A stretch of 64,000 nt of DNA, from assembly GCA_963969595.1 (NCBI GenBank), contig OZ018416.1, positions 12,416,065 to 12,480,064 on the forward strand. Reading direction: 5' to 3'. Below are positions 1 through 14,015 of this stretch, piece by piece. The stretch comes from Neckera pumila (lineage: Eukaryota > Streptophyta > Bryopsida > Hypnales > Neckeraceae). Position 1 is the stretch's first letter. Each line of letters opens with the position of its first letter. Position numbers and translations under genes: made by a program. Under the pieces are notes generated by a model. It was not told the DNA's origin. It did no database searches and worked only from the letters and a program-made list of their open reading frames with translations.

Positions 1-1830
1 CTTAGCGTTCAGATGCCAGACAGAGCTTCCACAAAGATTTTTGTACTAGCAATAGCCGGTCTATCACTCGTTCATGTATTCCAATTTCAGAATTAATCAC
101 CTCATGCAAGCACACGTCCTGAAATTGGAATACTCCACCACTCCCCACACAATGCTCCCCCACTGCCCCAATGAAAACCGTGAGTGACCTTGAATGGAAA
201 TAAAGAGCGTGATGGTAAAGTTCAAGATTGGGAGCGCACATGAGCAAGGCCAGCTGTTGTGCACCCAACCTCCTTCGTCGCCCAATTTCCTTCATTCCTG
301 AAGCCAGGAGCTAACATACTCGCCGAATTTGGGAACAAGCTACGTGTACACAAACTCCTGCTCCCCGACCATGACGTCGAGCTGGCCGTTCCATAAAGAT
401 GCAGCAAACACGCCCTAGTCGCATCAATGCAGGGAGCGGGAGGATGAGCTATACAATGACCGCTGTTTGCTGTTGTAAGTCGATTAGCACGCAGGCACAA
501 ACGCAGCAGCTGCCTGCCAGACATTGCGTGAGCCAACGCTGAACCCTCCCCAACTCGACGATCCACAAACTTTATCTGGATCACAGTGTCGCAGATGTCT
601 CACGACCTGCTTCAATGTACACGTGCGCAAGTTATTCCTCTGAAGCTCGCTGCAGCACCCCAGTCACGCAGCAAAAGCTAGAATGTTGGGCAGCGACTAT
701 TTAAATGATCTGCCAAAGATTTACATCAGAGCATCGAAAGTATACTCTCTCAATTGCTCCACTAACCAGAACTCCGTGAGAGGGAAGAAATCTAAGCACT
801 GACAATATACTTGGGAAAAACAAACCAGATATACCATCAAATCGCAATTGAAGGACTGGCAATGCGCCAAGAATTCACACCGTGACGAGTAAAAATCAAC
901 GAAGTTCTGCGAACGGAAGAATGCAGATCCCCATACACAGTAACCATAGCATGTTTCAGCGTTACCAACCAATACGACAGTAAAACCCTGATTCAGCTAT
1001 ATTACAGGTCTTTCAAGCAAAAAAGTCCGATTCCTGACCCAAAACTATCAGCATTTCCACCAGAGACAACACCAGAGCAGTGCTACTGAAAACGGCATCA
1101 TTTCGTCATTTTCCATTTTTATAATTGAATACTTTGATTGCCTTAGTCTGCGATTCAAAGACTCTACGCACACAGACATAGATTAGAAAACGTTAAAATC
1201 CGTTCAAATTGTTACCGAACTAAAAATTGGAGAGCAGAATAAAACGGTTAAATTAGGATTTCCCGTTAACCCCTGTACCATAAAGCTTAAACCCTTACAA
1301 TGCAAAGACAATGGACAGGGAAATCCACAACATTAAAAGTACAGGGAAGATCATTTCAAGGAGATTTCCGGACAATGGCGACCACAAATGACCTAGAAAT
1401 TCAACGCATCCATCAAAACAAAAATAACCTAAAACCCTACATGGAGACCAAGAAAAGTAGAAAATACAACCAGGCATCGAAATTTCGTACACATTCTTCA
1501 AATCCAGAGCAATGGCGGCGTCTTTCAGATCAAAGTACACAGAAGACGCACACATAAGACGTATATTATGCACGCCGAAGCCTAGAAAACTGACAATAAG
1601 GTCAATTCTGACGCTAAACGGCTTGAAAAATTTCCACAAAAACGACTACTACCTTTCCAAGTAGAGCAAGTCGATCAGAGACGCATCTGTGCAATAGAGA
1701 GGGGAAATGAAGCGCCGCATAAAATCAAGCCGGTGAGCCCGCTCGGCTGAAGAGGGACGAAGCAGCAGCTTCCGAATGTAGCCGTGACGTTCCCCTGTTC
1801 TATTCAGTTTTCATTCTTGTTCCCATGTTT
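1..1830 (-). other. Probable 5' region of a minus-strand gene leaving the window
   Basis: This block is less AT-rich than the next 7 kb. On the minus strand, about 1640-1830 resembles a 5' leader exon ending in a GT donor near 1640, followed by intron-like T-rich sequence containing TAGGGTTTTAGG. A minus-strand frame is open from an ATG at 295 to the window edge (97 codons), with no recognisable domain. The layout fits a gene whose leader is here and whose body lies left of position 1. I do not recognise the product, and the frame could be fortuitous. Confidence 0.25.
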
Positions 1831-1918
1831 GAGAACGTCGGGAGTTTGATTTACTGTGTCACCGGGCCCTGCAAAAGAAATCGTTATTTTGTCGTGTGTC
1901 GAAGTCTTGGCAACTTAA

Positions 1919-2673
1919 CCCCTAATGACCCAATTGGGGTGTACTTTCAAAATGGGCCAAAACTGTCAAGAATTTCCGCAATTTGTTTGCTCATTTCTTA
2001 TTTAAGATTCAATAGAATATAATTGTAGAATCTTGTGGTTTGCATTGAAAGTGAGCACTTCAAAAGATTTCAGATTATTTGACCACATATATAGTTTTGT
2101 AGATATTTAAGTTTGAAGTTTTATTTGGGTCAATAGAAAAACAAGGCAACGCACTTTGAAGGAGCATTTCTTAGTAAGAATATTTTGAAAAGATGAAATG
2201 ATTGTGCTCAATGAAAGATAAGAGAGTTGAAAATGCTTACCTAAAATTTCACAACATTCTAGCCATTTTGCAATTTTGGGTGGGGCTTGCAATGCACATT
2301 GGACATTGAAATGAGAGTAGGTTTGTAAAGAAAAAAAAGAATGGGCACACTTGTTTTCTCCTTGAGTTCTTTAAATTTGTCCTTTTGGGAGTGGGCAACA
2401 ATCACATTGGTTGCTTGACTTTTCAATCCATGTCCAAATTGAACCAAAAATTATGAGTCATGAACTACACTATACCACTCAACTTTAAAAAAAATTCCAC
2501 AAGATGAAGTTTAACTTGGAATTTGATGAAACTTCTACCATGGGATTCATAATGCAATTATTCTTTTAGAAACAAATTTTATTTTAAAAAAAACTCAAAA
2601 TTTTAAAAAGAAGGAATATAATTCAAAAAAAGAGGGGTAACAACCAAAAAATGGTCACTTGGGTCATTATGGA
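1919..2673. mobile_element. Tentative TTAA-flanked non-autonomous element
   Basis: Left end is TTAA followed by CCCCTAATGACCCAA. The right end reads TTGGGTCATTATGGA followed by TTAG, an imperfect inverted match to the left end with the second TTAA decayed. No coding capacity is seen. The ends resemble the better supported TTAA elements elsewhere in the window, so this is probably an old member of that group. Confidence 0.35.
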
Positions 2674-2897
2674 TTAGTAATTTCACCTTGAATTGTTGAA
2701 GGAAAAAACATTAACTAGTAGTATTCAGCAATGTTCCAAGAAAGGCTCAAGCTAATATTAGTTGAGGTAAAGGTAGTCTAATCAGTCAGTCATGTGTTTC
2801 AAATCGAAATGGTGGTTTTTTAATGTAGGGATCCAGCCTAATTATCCAATAATCAAGGATGTGTAGGGCAAAAAGCCTTCAAATTCGTTAGTATTAA

Positions 2898-3650
2898 CCC
2901 CTAAAGGATCAAGCTGCATTTTTTGGCAACATAGTGATTTTGGGCAGCCTACTACAAATGGAGTTTTGTTGTTTTTTATTTGAAAATTTTACACAACATG
3001 TACCCAAAGAGTTGCTTTAAGGCCCAACAATTTTTGTAACTTTTGATTTCATAGTTAAAAACATACTGCATAATATGTGATTTTCTTTGAACTTTGGACA
3101 GTCCGGGCAGTTCAAAAAATTTCTTTAAAAATGACTTTTAAAAAAAATAAAAATTTAACTTGGTTCTTTAGATTTATATTTACATGGAAAACTTTGAATC
3201 CTTCAATTTCAATCTATGAGTCAAAAGTCATGAGGATTTTAATTTGAAGATAGGTATGGAGTCTTTGAAAATCATACCTACCCTCAAATTTAAAATCCTC
3301 ATAACTTTTGACTCATAGATTGAAATTGATGGATTCAAAGTTTTCCATGTAAATATAAATCTAAAGAACCAAGTTAATATAAAAGTCATCTTTAATATAT
3401 TTTTTATAAAAGTCATCTTTAAGGAAATTTTTTGAACTGCCCGGACTGCCCAAAGTTCAAAGAAAATCACATATCATGCAATAACTTTTTAACTATATAG
3501 TCAAAAGTTACAAAAATTGTTGGGCCTTAAAGCTACTCCTTGGATACATGTTGTGTAAAATTTTCAAAGAAAAAAAATAAAAACTCTATCCGTAGTGGGC
3601 TGCCCGAAATTGCTATGTTGCCAAAAAAACACAGCTTGGTCCTTTAGGGG
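2898..3650. mobile_element. TTAA-flanked palindromic MITE (piggyBac-type ends)
   Basis: The element begins CCCCTAAAGGATCAAGCTG and ends CAGCTTGGTCCTTTAGGGG, flanked on both sides by TTAA (2894-2897 and 3651-3654). The two halves are inverted copies almost throughout: the stretch around 3090-3240 is repeated in reverse complement around 3280-3470, and the centre is near 3270. It has no transposase. TTAA duplication with ends starting CCC is the signature of the piggyBac superfamily. The near-perfect fold could form a long hairpin. Confidence 0.8.
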
Positions 3651-3814
3651 TTAACCCACTTGATCAATGAGCAGATGTTTGTGTCATAAATGGCATATAT
3701 AAGTTACATCTATGCATAATTAGGAGGCTATTAAAATCCAAAGATGGATGATACCAACTATTTAGAGGTTGAAAAATAAATAGTATATTCATCTGTCAAA
3801 AACAGGTACATTAA

Positions 3815-5301
3815 CCTCTAAATGCCCAAGGCACCAAATTCTAATGTTGAGAATACTTGGAAGTTAAATGAAACCTAACCAAATTGCTATTTTTAATAGT
3901 TATATTTTTATAAATAAGATTTTGAAGTCTAGTTTTCGTATCAAAAATCCAATTTTGAAAATGATTGATTATGATTTTTCTATTCAAGATTTTGTGCAAG
4001 GGTACTCATTATAATCTTGATTTTTTGTAGTGTTGAGGGCTCTTGGAAATGAGCCTTGAAAACACTAGATCTTGGAGAAAAACACACATTGAAAATTCAT
4101 TTAAAAAGATTGTAGAGTAGATTTTGAAAAGCTACAAATTGATTGAGATAATACATATTAGGCCCTTCAACCTCATATTTATTTGGTGGCCAACTTTTTA
4201 GATTTGACATGTAAAAAAAGGATTGAAAGAATTTCTTAGTTTTAACATCCTCATGATCAAACATTATAATCTTTCAATTTACAAATGATATTGTTGTATT
4301 TTCTTTTCCTATGTGATTTCTAACATGCCTAGTTAGAATTTGTATGGTTATAATTCAAAAAAAATTGATACAATTTATCAAAATGTTGTCTTCTTGTTCA
4401 ATTTAGAGCAAATTTTTAGAAGCTCAAAAACGGCCTAAGACCACTTAGCCCTTAAATGTCTTGATCTATTGTGAAATGGTTAAACTTCCCCTCTGAGCTA
4501 AATTTAGCATTTTAAATTTTGTTAAAGAAAATCTTGTATTTTTATTACTTGAGATTCTAAATTATATATCATTGTTAGAAATTTCAATTTGTTTCGTGAA
4601 AAATTGTAATTGTTATCATTTTGTGTAGCAAAACTTGACTATAAACAAGTAAAAATAGCAAAAAGAATCAAATGATTTGAAATTTTCTCAAGAGTTATAA
4701 GTAGCAATAGAAGTTAGTGTGAAAAATTTTCAATTGGTTGTTTTAATTTTTACAACCAAAACAACCACAACAAAGACCTTAAAGTCAAACTTGACTATCA
4801 AACCAAATTTATCCTTTTATTTAATAGATGTGTAAAATTGTAATATTTTTTGCCAGTGCAAAAAAGCATTTTCTATTTATATTTTTCTTTTCAATAATTT
4901 TTATGGAAAAAACAAATTATTGTGATTTTTTAAAGCTAAAGGTAGAATTCAAATTATATAAATTATAATATTATTAGAATAATCTGTAATTTTAAATGTA
5001 AATTAATTATAGAATAAAAAATATAATTCTATAGTTTAAATATACAATAAATTTTTCAAAAAAAAATTATGAATGAAAAACATACGATAGAGTGTTATTT
5101 GGATTTTGACACATGAAGCTTTCAATTGCAATAACTCTTTTAATTTTTGACATTTTTCAAAATTTTGAAATGAAGTTGAAACAAAACTTGTCAAGCTCTA
5201 TTTTCTTAGCTTAAATCAAATTCCAGAATTAATTATTTTAAAAGTTACAATCAAGGTTAACCAAGGCGCATCCACTTTTTGGATGCGTGGACCTTTAAGG
5301 G
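3815..5301. mobile_element. Tentative decayed TTAA-type elements
   Basis: TTAA at 3811-3814 is followed by CCTCTAAATGCCCAAGGC, like the left ends of the TTAA family. A second similar left end, CCCTTAAATGTCTTG, starts at 4449. A right-end-like GTGGACCTTTAAGGG ends at 5301. The partners cannot be paired with certainty, so this may be one 1.5-kb element or two abutting ones. The interior is AT-rich and non-coding. Confidence 0.25.
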
Positions 5302-5353
5302 TCAAATTACTATAGGAGGTAGCTTGACTATAAGCTACTCTAGTGGAGTCTGT

Positions 5354-6500
5354 TAAGGTAGGTACACCTCAAACCATAACTTTTTGCTATTGAGCCTATT
5401 TATTGTTATTAGACTTCAGATTTTCATACATTCTTGTTGGCAAGTGAAAGGAGGTTCTAACTAGGGCTTTTTTTTTCATTGTAGAAGTTGTGTTCTGGCA
5501 GCAACTAATAGCATAAAATTTGGAGGGATGTGAATGCATTTGCTGCTTTCTGTTAGAACTGGCAAAATTTTGCCAAAAACAAAAGCCCTGGTTCCAACGC
5601 ACCAAAGAATATGGCATTTGGATATTGTATGCAAAAATTATTAATAAACAAAGTTTGACTCTAAAAGTATTTCTTCCACATAGGTACAAAACTGATTTTG
5701 GAGATGTGTTTTGTTGCAAGAATGACCTTTTGTTTTTGTTCCATTTTGGCTAGTACTCCTAATACTATGAGCTTTTGCATACAAATTTTTTAAAATAAAA
5801 TAAAATATGGATAATTAGTATGACACTAAAAATAGCATATCACCAAAATTTCAAATCTAAAAAAATCTAGGTCAAAAGTTATTCACAAAAAAGACGAGCT
5901 GAAATTTTAAAGAAAATATAGACTTTGACGTTTTAATTTGTAAAAAATAGGGAAAATAATTTTTATAAAAACTAAAAAATAACATTTGGGAAGACTTTAT
6001 AATAATGAGATTTCACAAAAAAAATAATGCTGAAACCATCTTCAATGCTCAAAATTGCGCGCGCAAGGGAGCCCTCTTTGCATGGACATAGGGGATATAA
6101 AATAAAATATTTTTTAATGCCCCTTGGTAGAAACATGACTTCCTACTATGGGAATATATTATAGAAATTTCAGCTCTATATCATTAAATTTGGGGACTCC
6201 TTACATAGTAAAAATCCCTAAAACTCAAAATGTGACATATTAGTTTATATGATTTCTAAATGTAAAACGATTTTTGAAAATTTCTAAAAAATATGAGATA
6301 TAATTAAACTCATAAGAAGAATCTCTAATAAAATTTTTAAGTTCATGCAAGTCATGCTTCAAAAGTTATTGCAAAAAAAAGCTTTGGCATAGCTTTTGTG
6401 ACAATGTTTTAGTATTGGTCTTTTTTGCAATCACCCATTTACACATAGTAAAGAAGATGGCTGTTTAAGGTCAATGGCACATTTGGGTGTACCTACCTTA
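5354..6500. mobile_element. Non-autonomous element with 15-bp TIR TAAGGTAGGTACACC
   Basis: The left terminus is TAAGGTAGGTACACCTCAAA and the right terminus is the inverse complement (TTTGGGTGTACCTACCTTA). The interior is AT-rich without a usable ORF. No clear target duplication is visible. The first seven bases, TAAGGTA, resemble the ends of repeat family A at 31366 and 58613, which suggests related transposition machinery. Confidence 0.55.
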
Positions 6501-8995
6501 TCATCAGATTTGCCAAATGATGTCCCATATTAGATCATGTCATAAACTTCAAACAAAGAAAAGAATTGATTATGCTAAATAGTTGTAGGAGTTTGGGACT
6601 TTTCTGAGATTAGTTACAAATTTTTGAAATTGAATTGCAATAGTCACTAGAATGTGTATTATTGGTACATTAATCCTTACAAAATGTATCTCTATATTAT
6701 GATTGCTTTTAGAGCACAATTCGACCTTTAGAGCATAGTAGTATACTACTTTATAAATAGATCGACTTTTGATCACACATTGTTTGGAAACACATGTCAA
6801 CAAATGCATGATAAAGAATTCAATGTCATGTAATTTTTTGGGGTACTTTTTTCCTAATAATTTTTTTTACGCCTTGCTTTTCAATTACCAATTTTTCATT
6901 ATAATGAATATAGCCTACAAAAAATTCCATTGACATTGACATTATAAGTAATGATAGAGTGCTACTATATGGACCATTTTCAAAAATTAAATAATTATAG
7001 ATATCCTTTTATTCCTACCTTGGAGGTAAATAGGTCCCTCCAAAATACCCCATTGCCACACATGGTGCACAAAATTTACTAAGACTGTCCCCTACCCGAG
7101 CATGAAATACTAAAACTATTATTTTCAATGCAAATAGCAAAAATTTTAAACCTTTTTCTTTGCAAATCCAACTATAGAATCTTGCACTAGACTAGTATAA
7201 GTATGTTTGGAAGAAATTTCAGAAACTTTGATAATATCAATCACAAGATAAGAATCAACATGGAAACAATTTGCAATTTGGTGTAATTCTCTTAGTGAGC
7301 AAAAATATGTATTTTGTTGTGATTCTTTAATTGGCATGAATGTTCACTCATTTTTTTGCTTAAACACTCAAGTCAAAGTCAAGTCATCTATGGCCAAAAA
7401 AATTCTTTGACAACAACAATTACATGTCAAAGAGGTTGATTTTTGAATTATATATAGACAAATTTAAAGTAACCTTAGATATTTTCAAATTTATAATTGA
7501 ATATTATAAACAAAAGTTATAGAAGTTTAATTGGTAGACTTCTCAAATCCTTGGCCAAATTTCAATGTCTATTGGTTGAGCATTGAATAGTAAGTTTCAA
7601 TTGTTATTTTATTTATTAAAGTATAATATTTGAAAATGATCGGTAATGAGCAATCATACTTTAGATACACCAAAACATTCTTGAACTTTAAGGCAAGGGC
7701 CCTTCACTTTTCTTGAATCAAGGGGCCTTTCCTTGTAGAACATCTGGAATGCATGCATTATAGATTACTCTAGTATAAATATATTCTAGTGATAAATGTT
7801 GATACAAGTCACATGAGTTTAGAATTTAGAAATCTGTTCAAAAAGTAAATATACCCACCTAAAAAATAGACATTTATTTTCTGGACCAACAATTTTGAAC
7901 ACTAATGCATTGGTTTCAAAGTTTTTAGAAGCTATATAAATGTCCTACAAATTTTCAAACTAAATTAAGGTCATTGAAATATTTATTATTGACAATATAC
8001 TACCTATAATTAAACATCTTTGAAGTACAAAAAGCTTCAACTTTCATTGATTCCTTAAGAAAACCAATGTTGAGTATTAACAAACATTTTGTCATATATT
8101 CTTCATTGCATGTGAGTTATGACAAAGCATTTGTTGATAACTCACATACAATGAGGAATTCTTATTGTACCCTTTTTCAAGGTCATGGTCAAAATGATGA
8201 AAACAAAGGCATTTCATTTTAGAGTTTCAATTTACAAATTCAATTCAACCCATTCGGTTTACAAATATAAACAAATTCCTATAGACAAATTCCTCATCTC
8301 CTTAGTTTGAGTCTTCCAAATTAGATCAATGAATACCAAAAGGATATAGAGCAGTGACACTTGAGTTGCCATGCAATTTATTTTTTGGCGATTTATCGGC
8401 AAATTGCATCAAAATTTTGGGCTTGGCACAAAATGATTCTAAAAGGGTGGAAAATCGCTAGAAAACTTCAAATAAAAAAAAATCTTGGATGAAATTGTCA
8501 AATTGTGGATGAAAACTAAATTATGGATACTATGTGATATGTGCTAATGCCATATTTTCTATCCAATATGTGGATGAATGTTGAAATTTGGAGCACCACT
8601 ATAACATTCAATATCGCCACTTTGACAATTCACTAAAAATGAAAAAAAACTGTCGCCATGTTCATGCCAAATAATGTGGATGCTAGGTGTAAATGACTAT
8701 AGACTAGTAAGAATATATAGTACACTGATTTAGAACAAAGACCTTAAGGAGCTTTCTCAAAACACCAGAAGGGCCAGGCTCTGCCACTAAAGATTTCAGA
8801 AATCCTTCTACCTGCCTGCAGATACCATATTTGGGTATCTTTGGGTACCTATACGAAAGCCAAAAAAAAATTAACAGCCCGCCAAAATTGATGACGAGCG
8901 GATATAAGTCGCATAATCTCTGGTTGAAAAAGAATAAAAAAGAACAGGGCACCTTCAACCCAATAAATATAGATTCTGGCTCAAGTATGGTGACT
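6501..8995. other. AT-rich intergenic region
   Basis: No gene is supported here. It contains short fortuitous ORFs, a hairpin at about 8098-8162 (arms around CTTCATTGCATGTGAGTTAT), and the probable 3' UTR and downstream flank of the minus-strand gene ending at 8996. Confidence 0.6.
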
Positions 8996-11900
8996 TCAAT
9001 CCGCATGCGGATGATGATCTTCTTTGTATTTACACCGTTTTAGATACCACGCAGCATGCATCTGCAGGCCCAAGCCAACTAGTATCTTCAAGGCTAGAAG
9101 AATGATGTAGGTGCCTCCACCAAGAATAATAATAGCAGCAATCCTGTGCAACAGTGACCCTTGAGGAAGAAACGTTGCATACAAAGGAATCAAGACCCTC
9201 AGCACCTGCACCAAAAAATACGGAATGTCAACACATAACTTCCACTGAATCAAAGGAGGGAAACAAAATAGAAGTTGCGTACAAATTGGTGGCAACAGCA
9301 AGCCAAAAGATATAAAGTAAAAATACTTCAGTTAGACAGCATAATATTACAAAACAATTGGAGTTTGAGATCGGCACACTTGAGAGATTAGTGGACAAAA
9401 AATATTCTAAAAAGGAAGAAAAGAAATAACAAGCAGGTAGATCCAGCTCTACTTATCAAAGTTGTGCACGGCAGACGTTCCTAAAAGTGAGTAGCTCCAG
9501 CTTGCATCTACACTCGAAATAAAGGGTTAGGCTTGCTCACCACACAGGCAGGGGCAAGCGGTACAAAGTGAAGTGTCTTGTGCACTTCGTGAGATTGGCT
9601 AGTCAGCGTCTGCAGCAGACACAAGTAGAAATTGAGAGTTGGAACATGGGAGATGTTTACGCAACCAAATGAGACACCACATCTTGTGATACATATAGCC
9701 AAACTAAGGAAACTCCATCGATCCACTGCAGTAGAAGAAACCATCAACCTTACAGTCTTGTAGTAAGTCACAGCGAGGATCTCTTTGCAATCCCCTCTTC
9801 CTACACACTGATAAATAGGAATCCCTCTTTCTATTTCAACACCGCAACCACCTCAAATAAGGATGCCAAATGCAAGGAGACAAACAAAGCCATATGCAAA
9901 AGATTCTACAGGTCTTATAAAACTAAGCTTTGCCATATTACCTGCTTGCAGAGGGCTTGGAGAAATTCTGAATATGCACCAGGTTTTATCTCATTAAACT
10001 TTGCCAAGAATGAATGCTTGATTACATCAACAAGAACTTCACATAAGAACACCATCCCTGCATTCTGCACCCGTTAAATTGGCCACATTGTTAAACAGAT
10101 ACCCAAGACACAATAAACACAGGCGTGATATGTAATTAGAAGAGAAACCAATATGTAAGCAGGCATACTTCTAGGCTGGAAGGTACAGTCATACCAGATA
10201 ACATACATCCCGAAAGGGTGAAGAAGCACGTACGTGAGCAAAGTTCCATAGCCAGAAGCCCTCGCTATTCTGAACGTTCTGAGCCAAAACAAATACGAGA
10301 TGTGCCATGATGTGAAATCGCTCCACTGTGTCTGCACGTACAACCACCATGATGTCGAATACATCAAGTCGAAGAACAAATACATCTTTCGGTTAGGTTG
10401 AGGCGCATCCACAGAGAAGACTGTACAACGGCTTCCAAGCTCGATATGGTTGATTTAATTACTTGAGAAGAAAGGGTACCATACCATGATAAGCCATCTT
10501 GTGAAGATTCTCTTTGCCGACACGCTTGAAGACGTTACTTTTGATTTCGGCAAAATTGTTCGAAATGAGGAGTGTAAGCAGCGCATTGTTCTGGGAGTTG
10601 ATAGCCGCTGAAACTGTGATTGCTTGCGACATGATCACAAGAGAGTGCACCAGTGCATACTGCAGTCAAGGAGATGCTTCATAGTAATAATCATACTTTT
10701 ACAGGAAATGCAGTTCCTGCTTGCATTTGAGGACATCAATCCTGCTCTACTAGGAGGAGACGACAAAATTGTTCTAGCCATTTTGTCACTTGTATAAATT
10801 ATTAAAGGAGAAAAGAAAACACAAGAAAATTATAACTGGCACTCAACTTTTCCATGCTTACGTCCTGTGCATGGCATTAACCAAGTACTATTTGAGAGGA
10901 TATGAAAAGACACAATGGCGATGCTCTGGTCCAAACAAAACTGAGCCCACTGCTTTATCAGCCTCTCTGGCGGACAGTCCCCAATAGCCACGGCAGAGTT
11001 GAGAAGGATCTGGAGTACGTCACCTCCAAATGATTGACATAACTTGTCAAAGATCTGCGTTGGGTCCATATGTATCAGCCATATCGTGAGTGAGAGAGGG
11101 ATACTCTACTCAAAACGCAGTGCAACTTAAGATCTCGAGGGGAGGACCGTATCATGAGTTGAGCATACAGATAATTGAAAGCATCACATTAATCAGACTC
11201 CTCTGACACCCAGTATCCGATATAATAACACAGGTCAGATACAGACCTCAAGAACGTTGAAGACAACATACAGCTTGATTGTGGCCTGGCCTCGAATGTA
11301 GTGATAAATGAAGCTTATATCTGCACGTCATGGTCAGAAACTGGGTTCACCTGGGTTCTCAACAGGAGCAAATTGCAGGAATGGAAGCAACACGCACTAC
11401 CAGATCCTAAATGAGTATTGAGCGATTAAATTGTAACCTAAATAGTATCCTTCTGGACGGCACGTCTCCTAAATTCTGTAATCAAGAGAAACTATGAACC
11501 AAGTAAAGTAAAGAAAAGTACCAGCCTGCTGAAGAACCGCCACACCAAGCACAAGGATGATCAAAGAAGCAAAATCGGACAACTCAGCAGCATATGGTCT
11601 CTGAAATTGCCTGCCTCAAAAACTTCAGATTAATTGCATAGGTAACATCTAAGATTGGTGGAGACCTTATAAAAACACTCACTTCTGAATATAAATAATC
11701 AATTTCGATGCTGAAGAAACACAAGCGTCCAATTTAACTTCAACCTAACAATCAACCTTTCATTTGGTTGAACTGAATAACAACTTTAGGCAAACAAATC
11801 ATTAAACTTGAGTGAAAAGCAGTGTCCACACACCAAAAGAAGGTAAAAAACGCAAAAAAGGGACCATTCCTCACAGAAATGGCTCTATACATCTGCAGGA

Positions 11901-14015
11901 TTGCTCTTATTAATGAATTCTCTATCAAATATGGCTTTGTTGCAACCACAAAGTTGCACTAACCATCTAATACACATTGTTGGAGCATAGTTACAAACCC
12001 TTTGATAGACAAACACATCAACCAGAAAATCAGGGTAAAAGATGCCACCTCCAGTGCAAGATCCGCTGCCAGAGGAACATAATGATCCTGGCAGGCATAA
12101 CTGTGAACAATGAAAGGAAGGAGTCTAAGCACACAAAAAATCCAACATCGATGAGCTGCAGCCATCCCCGATCATGCAAAGAAATCATCAGCACCAGTCT
12201 TGCATGACTAAATCTTGCAACAATAAGGTTGCTTTAGTCCAAGTTGGATAAACTGATTCATTGATTTGAGGCACATTGGATTGACAGACTGTTCCTACGG
12301 ATAGGATGCAAGCTAGAGAACAATGTCATTCACAGGTGAACAAAATTCAAAAACGTGCAGGTTGATACTGCACCAGGAGAGATGAAAAATCAAATACTCC
12401 ACGTGCTCACCAGCTCACATCTCCAAGGTACGTGAAACATTGTGTTATATATACGCTCCCGCCTTTGTTGAATACCCGCTGATGAATGGTGCTCGGACAT
12501 GCTCCCCCTTTGGACTTCTCCCCGCAGATAATTAATTGGCGATACGTCAACCACCGTTGGATCTGTTCACATTTCTTGTGATTCAACAAAGTGCACCAGA
12601 GGAGACTAGAAAATGTAAAGAAAATGAAGAATGCAGTTCCAAAATTCACAAATCAATTTGAATGCTTAGATTGATGATTACTGCCACTAACATACTACTG
12701 AAATTTCATATTACTAGGAGTGTCCAGCGAGGTAGTCAAAAGATAAATAGCAGTCTGATCAGCATGACCATAAGACACATTGAAGTACGATACAGAAACC
12801 ACAAGCACTACCAAATTGACAAAATCACAGCTCCTGCAAAACCTTGTCACAAAAATTTAATGCCGGAAAGTCAATTCTTCAATGACCAACGAGAGACTCA
12901 AAGAAGTAATCGTTACTATGTTTGAAAGCACACTTTACTCGTTATCCACTAGCTTACCAGCATAATTCGACCATACCGATTCCACTGTCCCATAGGATGG
13001 AAAACTTACATTCTGAATTAGCAGCCATTAACCTCTCCCACTCAGTCGAATGTGGAGTCTCATACGATGATAATGGAAGTCGAGGCGGGGTTCTGAAACC
13101 TGGAGATGGCTCAATCACGTCAACATGCCCTAAGTAGCTAGGATCTGCCTCCGGTTTCTGTTTTTTAAAGGAAACTACTTTTGTCAAAGTGGGCTTTGCG
13201 CCCCCATCTACTCCATTTTCTTGCACGGGAGAGTCGGACGATTTCTCTACGGGCCGCTGCCTGAGCTCTGGAAATAAAGGCTCTCTCTGGCTCCCACCTC
13301 GAGGACTATAACCTGATATGCTATTAATATCAGCAGGAACGGGAGACGTCCGTCCCGACAATCGGTTATTCGGGGACACCGAAAGCAAACCTCCGTCAAT
13401 TGAAGAAGTATCCATTATCTTTGAATCAACAATTGTAGGGCGATTTTCATGCCCTAAATTTAAATTTATAGGCATATTCCGCAGTTCTACGGAATCATTC
13501 GTCAACAGTAGCAAATCAGGAGTCCGCGACACACACGTGGCCAAATTTCTTAACGACTCCGAACTAGGAGGAGACTTCTGACCAGATTCACGAGCTCCAA
13601 CGCTTTCAAATGGAAACTCCTGCGCAAAATCTTGAAACTGAGATTCTTTCGTAGCATCACCAGAATCCACATTAATTCTAGGTTCCAATAGCAAGTCCGC
13701 AAGAATGCCGTCCGGGCGAGGCAAAATCAAATCTTTAAACGAAAGAACATCCCTCGAGGAACCGATCGCCAAGCCACTTCCAAGACCTAAAGAGCTCGCC
13801 TCCCCTTCGCACGCTATAGACACCGCCCCTGATTCAAGAGTCTGCATCTTGCGGCTCTTGTGCTTGCGTCGCTTGCCCTTAACCTTGACCACCAGCGGCA
13901 ACGCCGGCTGCTGGTTCTCCTGTTTCCTGACCTCCTCATCGTCCCCTGAAGTATCAACGGTCAGAAGCTCATAGACAGCACCTCCCGTCCTTCGATTTTT
14001 GCCAAAATTTTCCAT
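8996..14015 (-). CDS. POD1: TAPT1/POD1-family ER membrane protein, 11 exons
   Basis: Exons, low to high: 8996-9205, 9541-9609, 9942-10064, 10234-10331, 10485-10659, 10914-11054, 11247-11320, 11522-11610, 12049-12155, 12411-12562, 13010-14015. All phases join into 747 codons plus stop, and introns are GT-AG. The first exon (about 335 codons) is low-complexity, Ser/Pro-rich and disordered. The conserved part follows: a block with YLRGEVQRG and PWRCEL, a membrane-rich region (DVGFFVCLDSFLSLF), RGQATIKLYVVFNVLEIFDK, NNALLTLLISNNFAEIKSNV, LVDVIKHSFLAKFNEIKP, LHFVPLAPACVVLRVLIP, and a basic C-terminus with a Cys/His-containing tail. These are family blocks of TAPT1/DUF747 proteins; Arabidopsis POD1 is an ER protein needed for pollen-tube guidance and embryo patterning. 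The start at 14015 (MENFGKN) is preferred over an in-frame ATG at 14078 because family N-termini vary and the extension is Cys/His-rich and odd. The reading is intact and probably functional. Confidence 0.9.
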
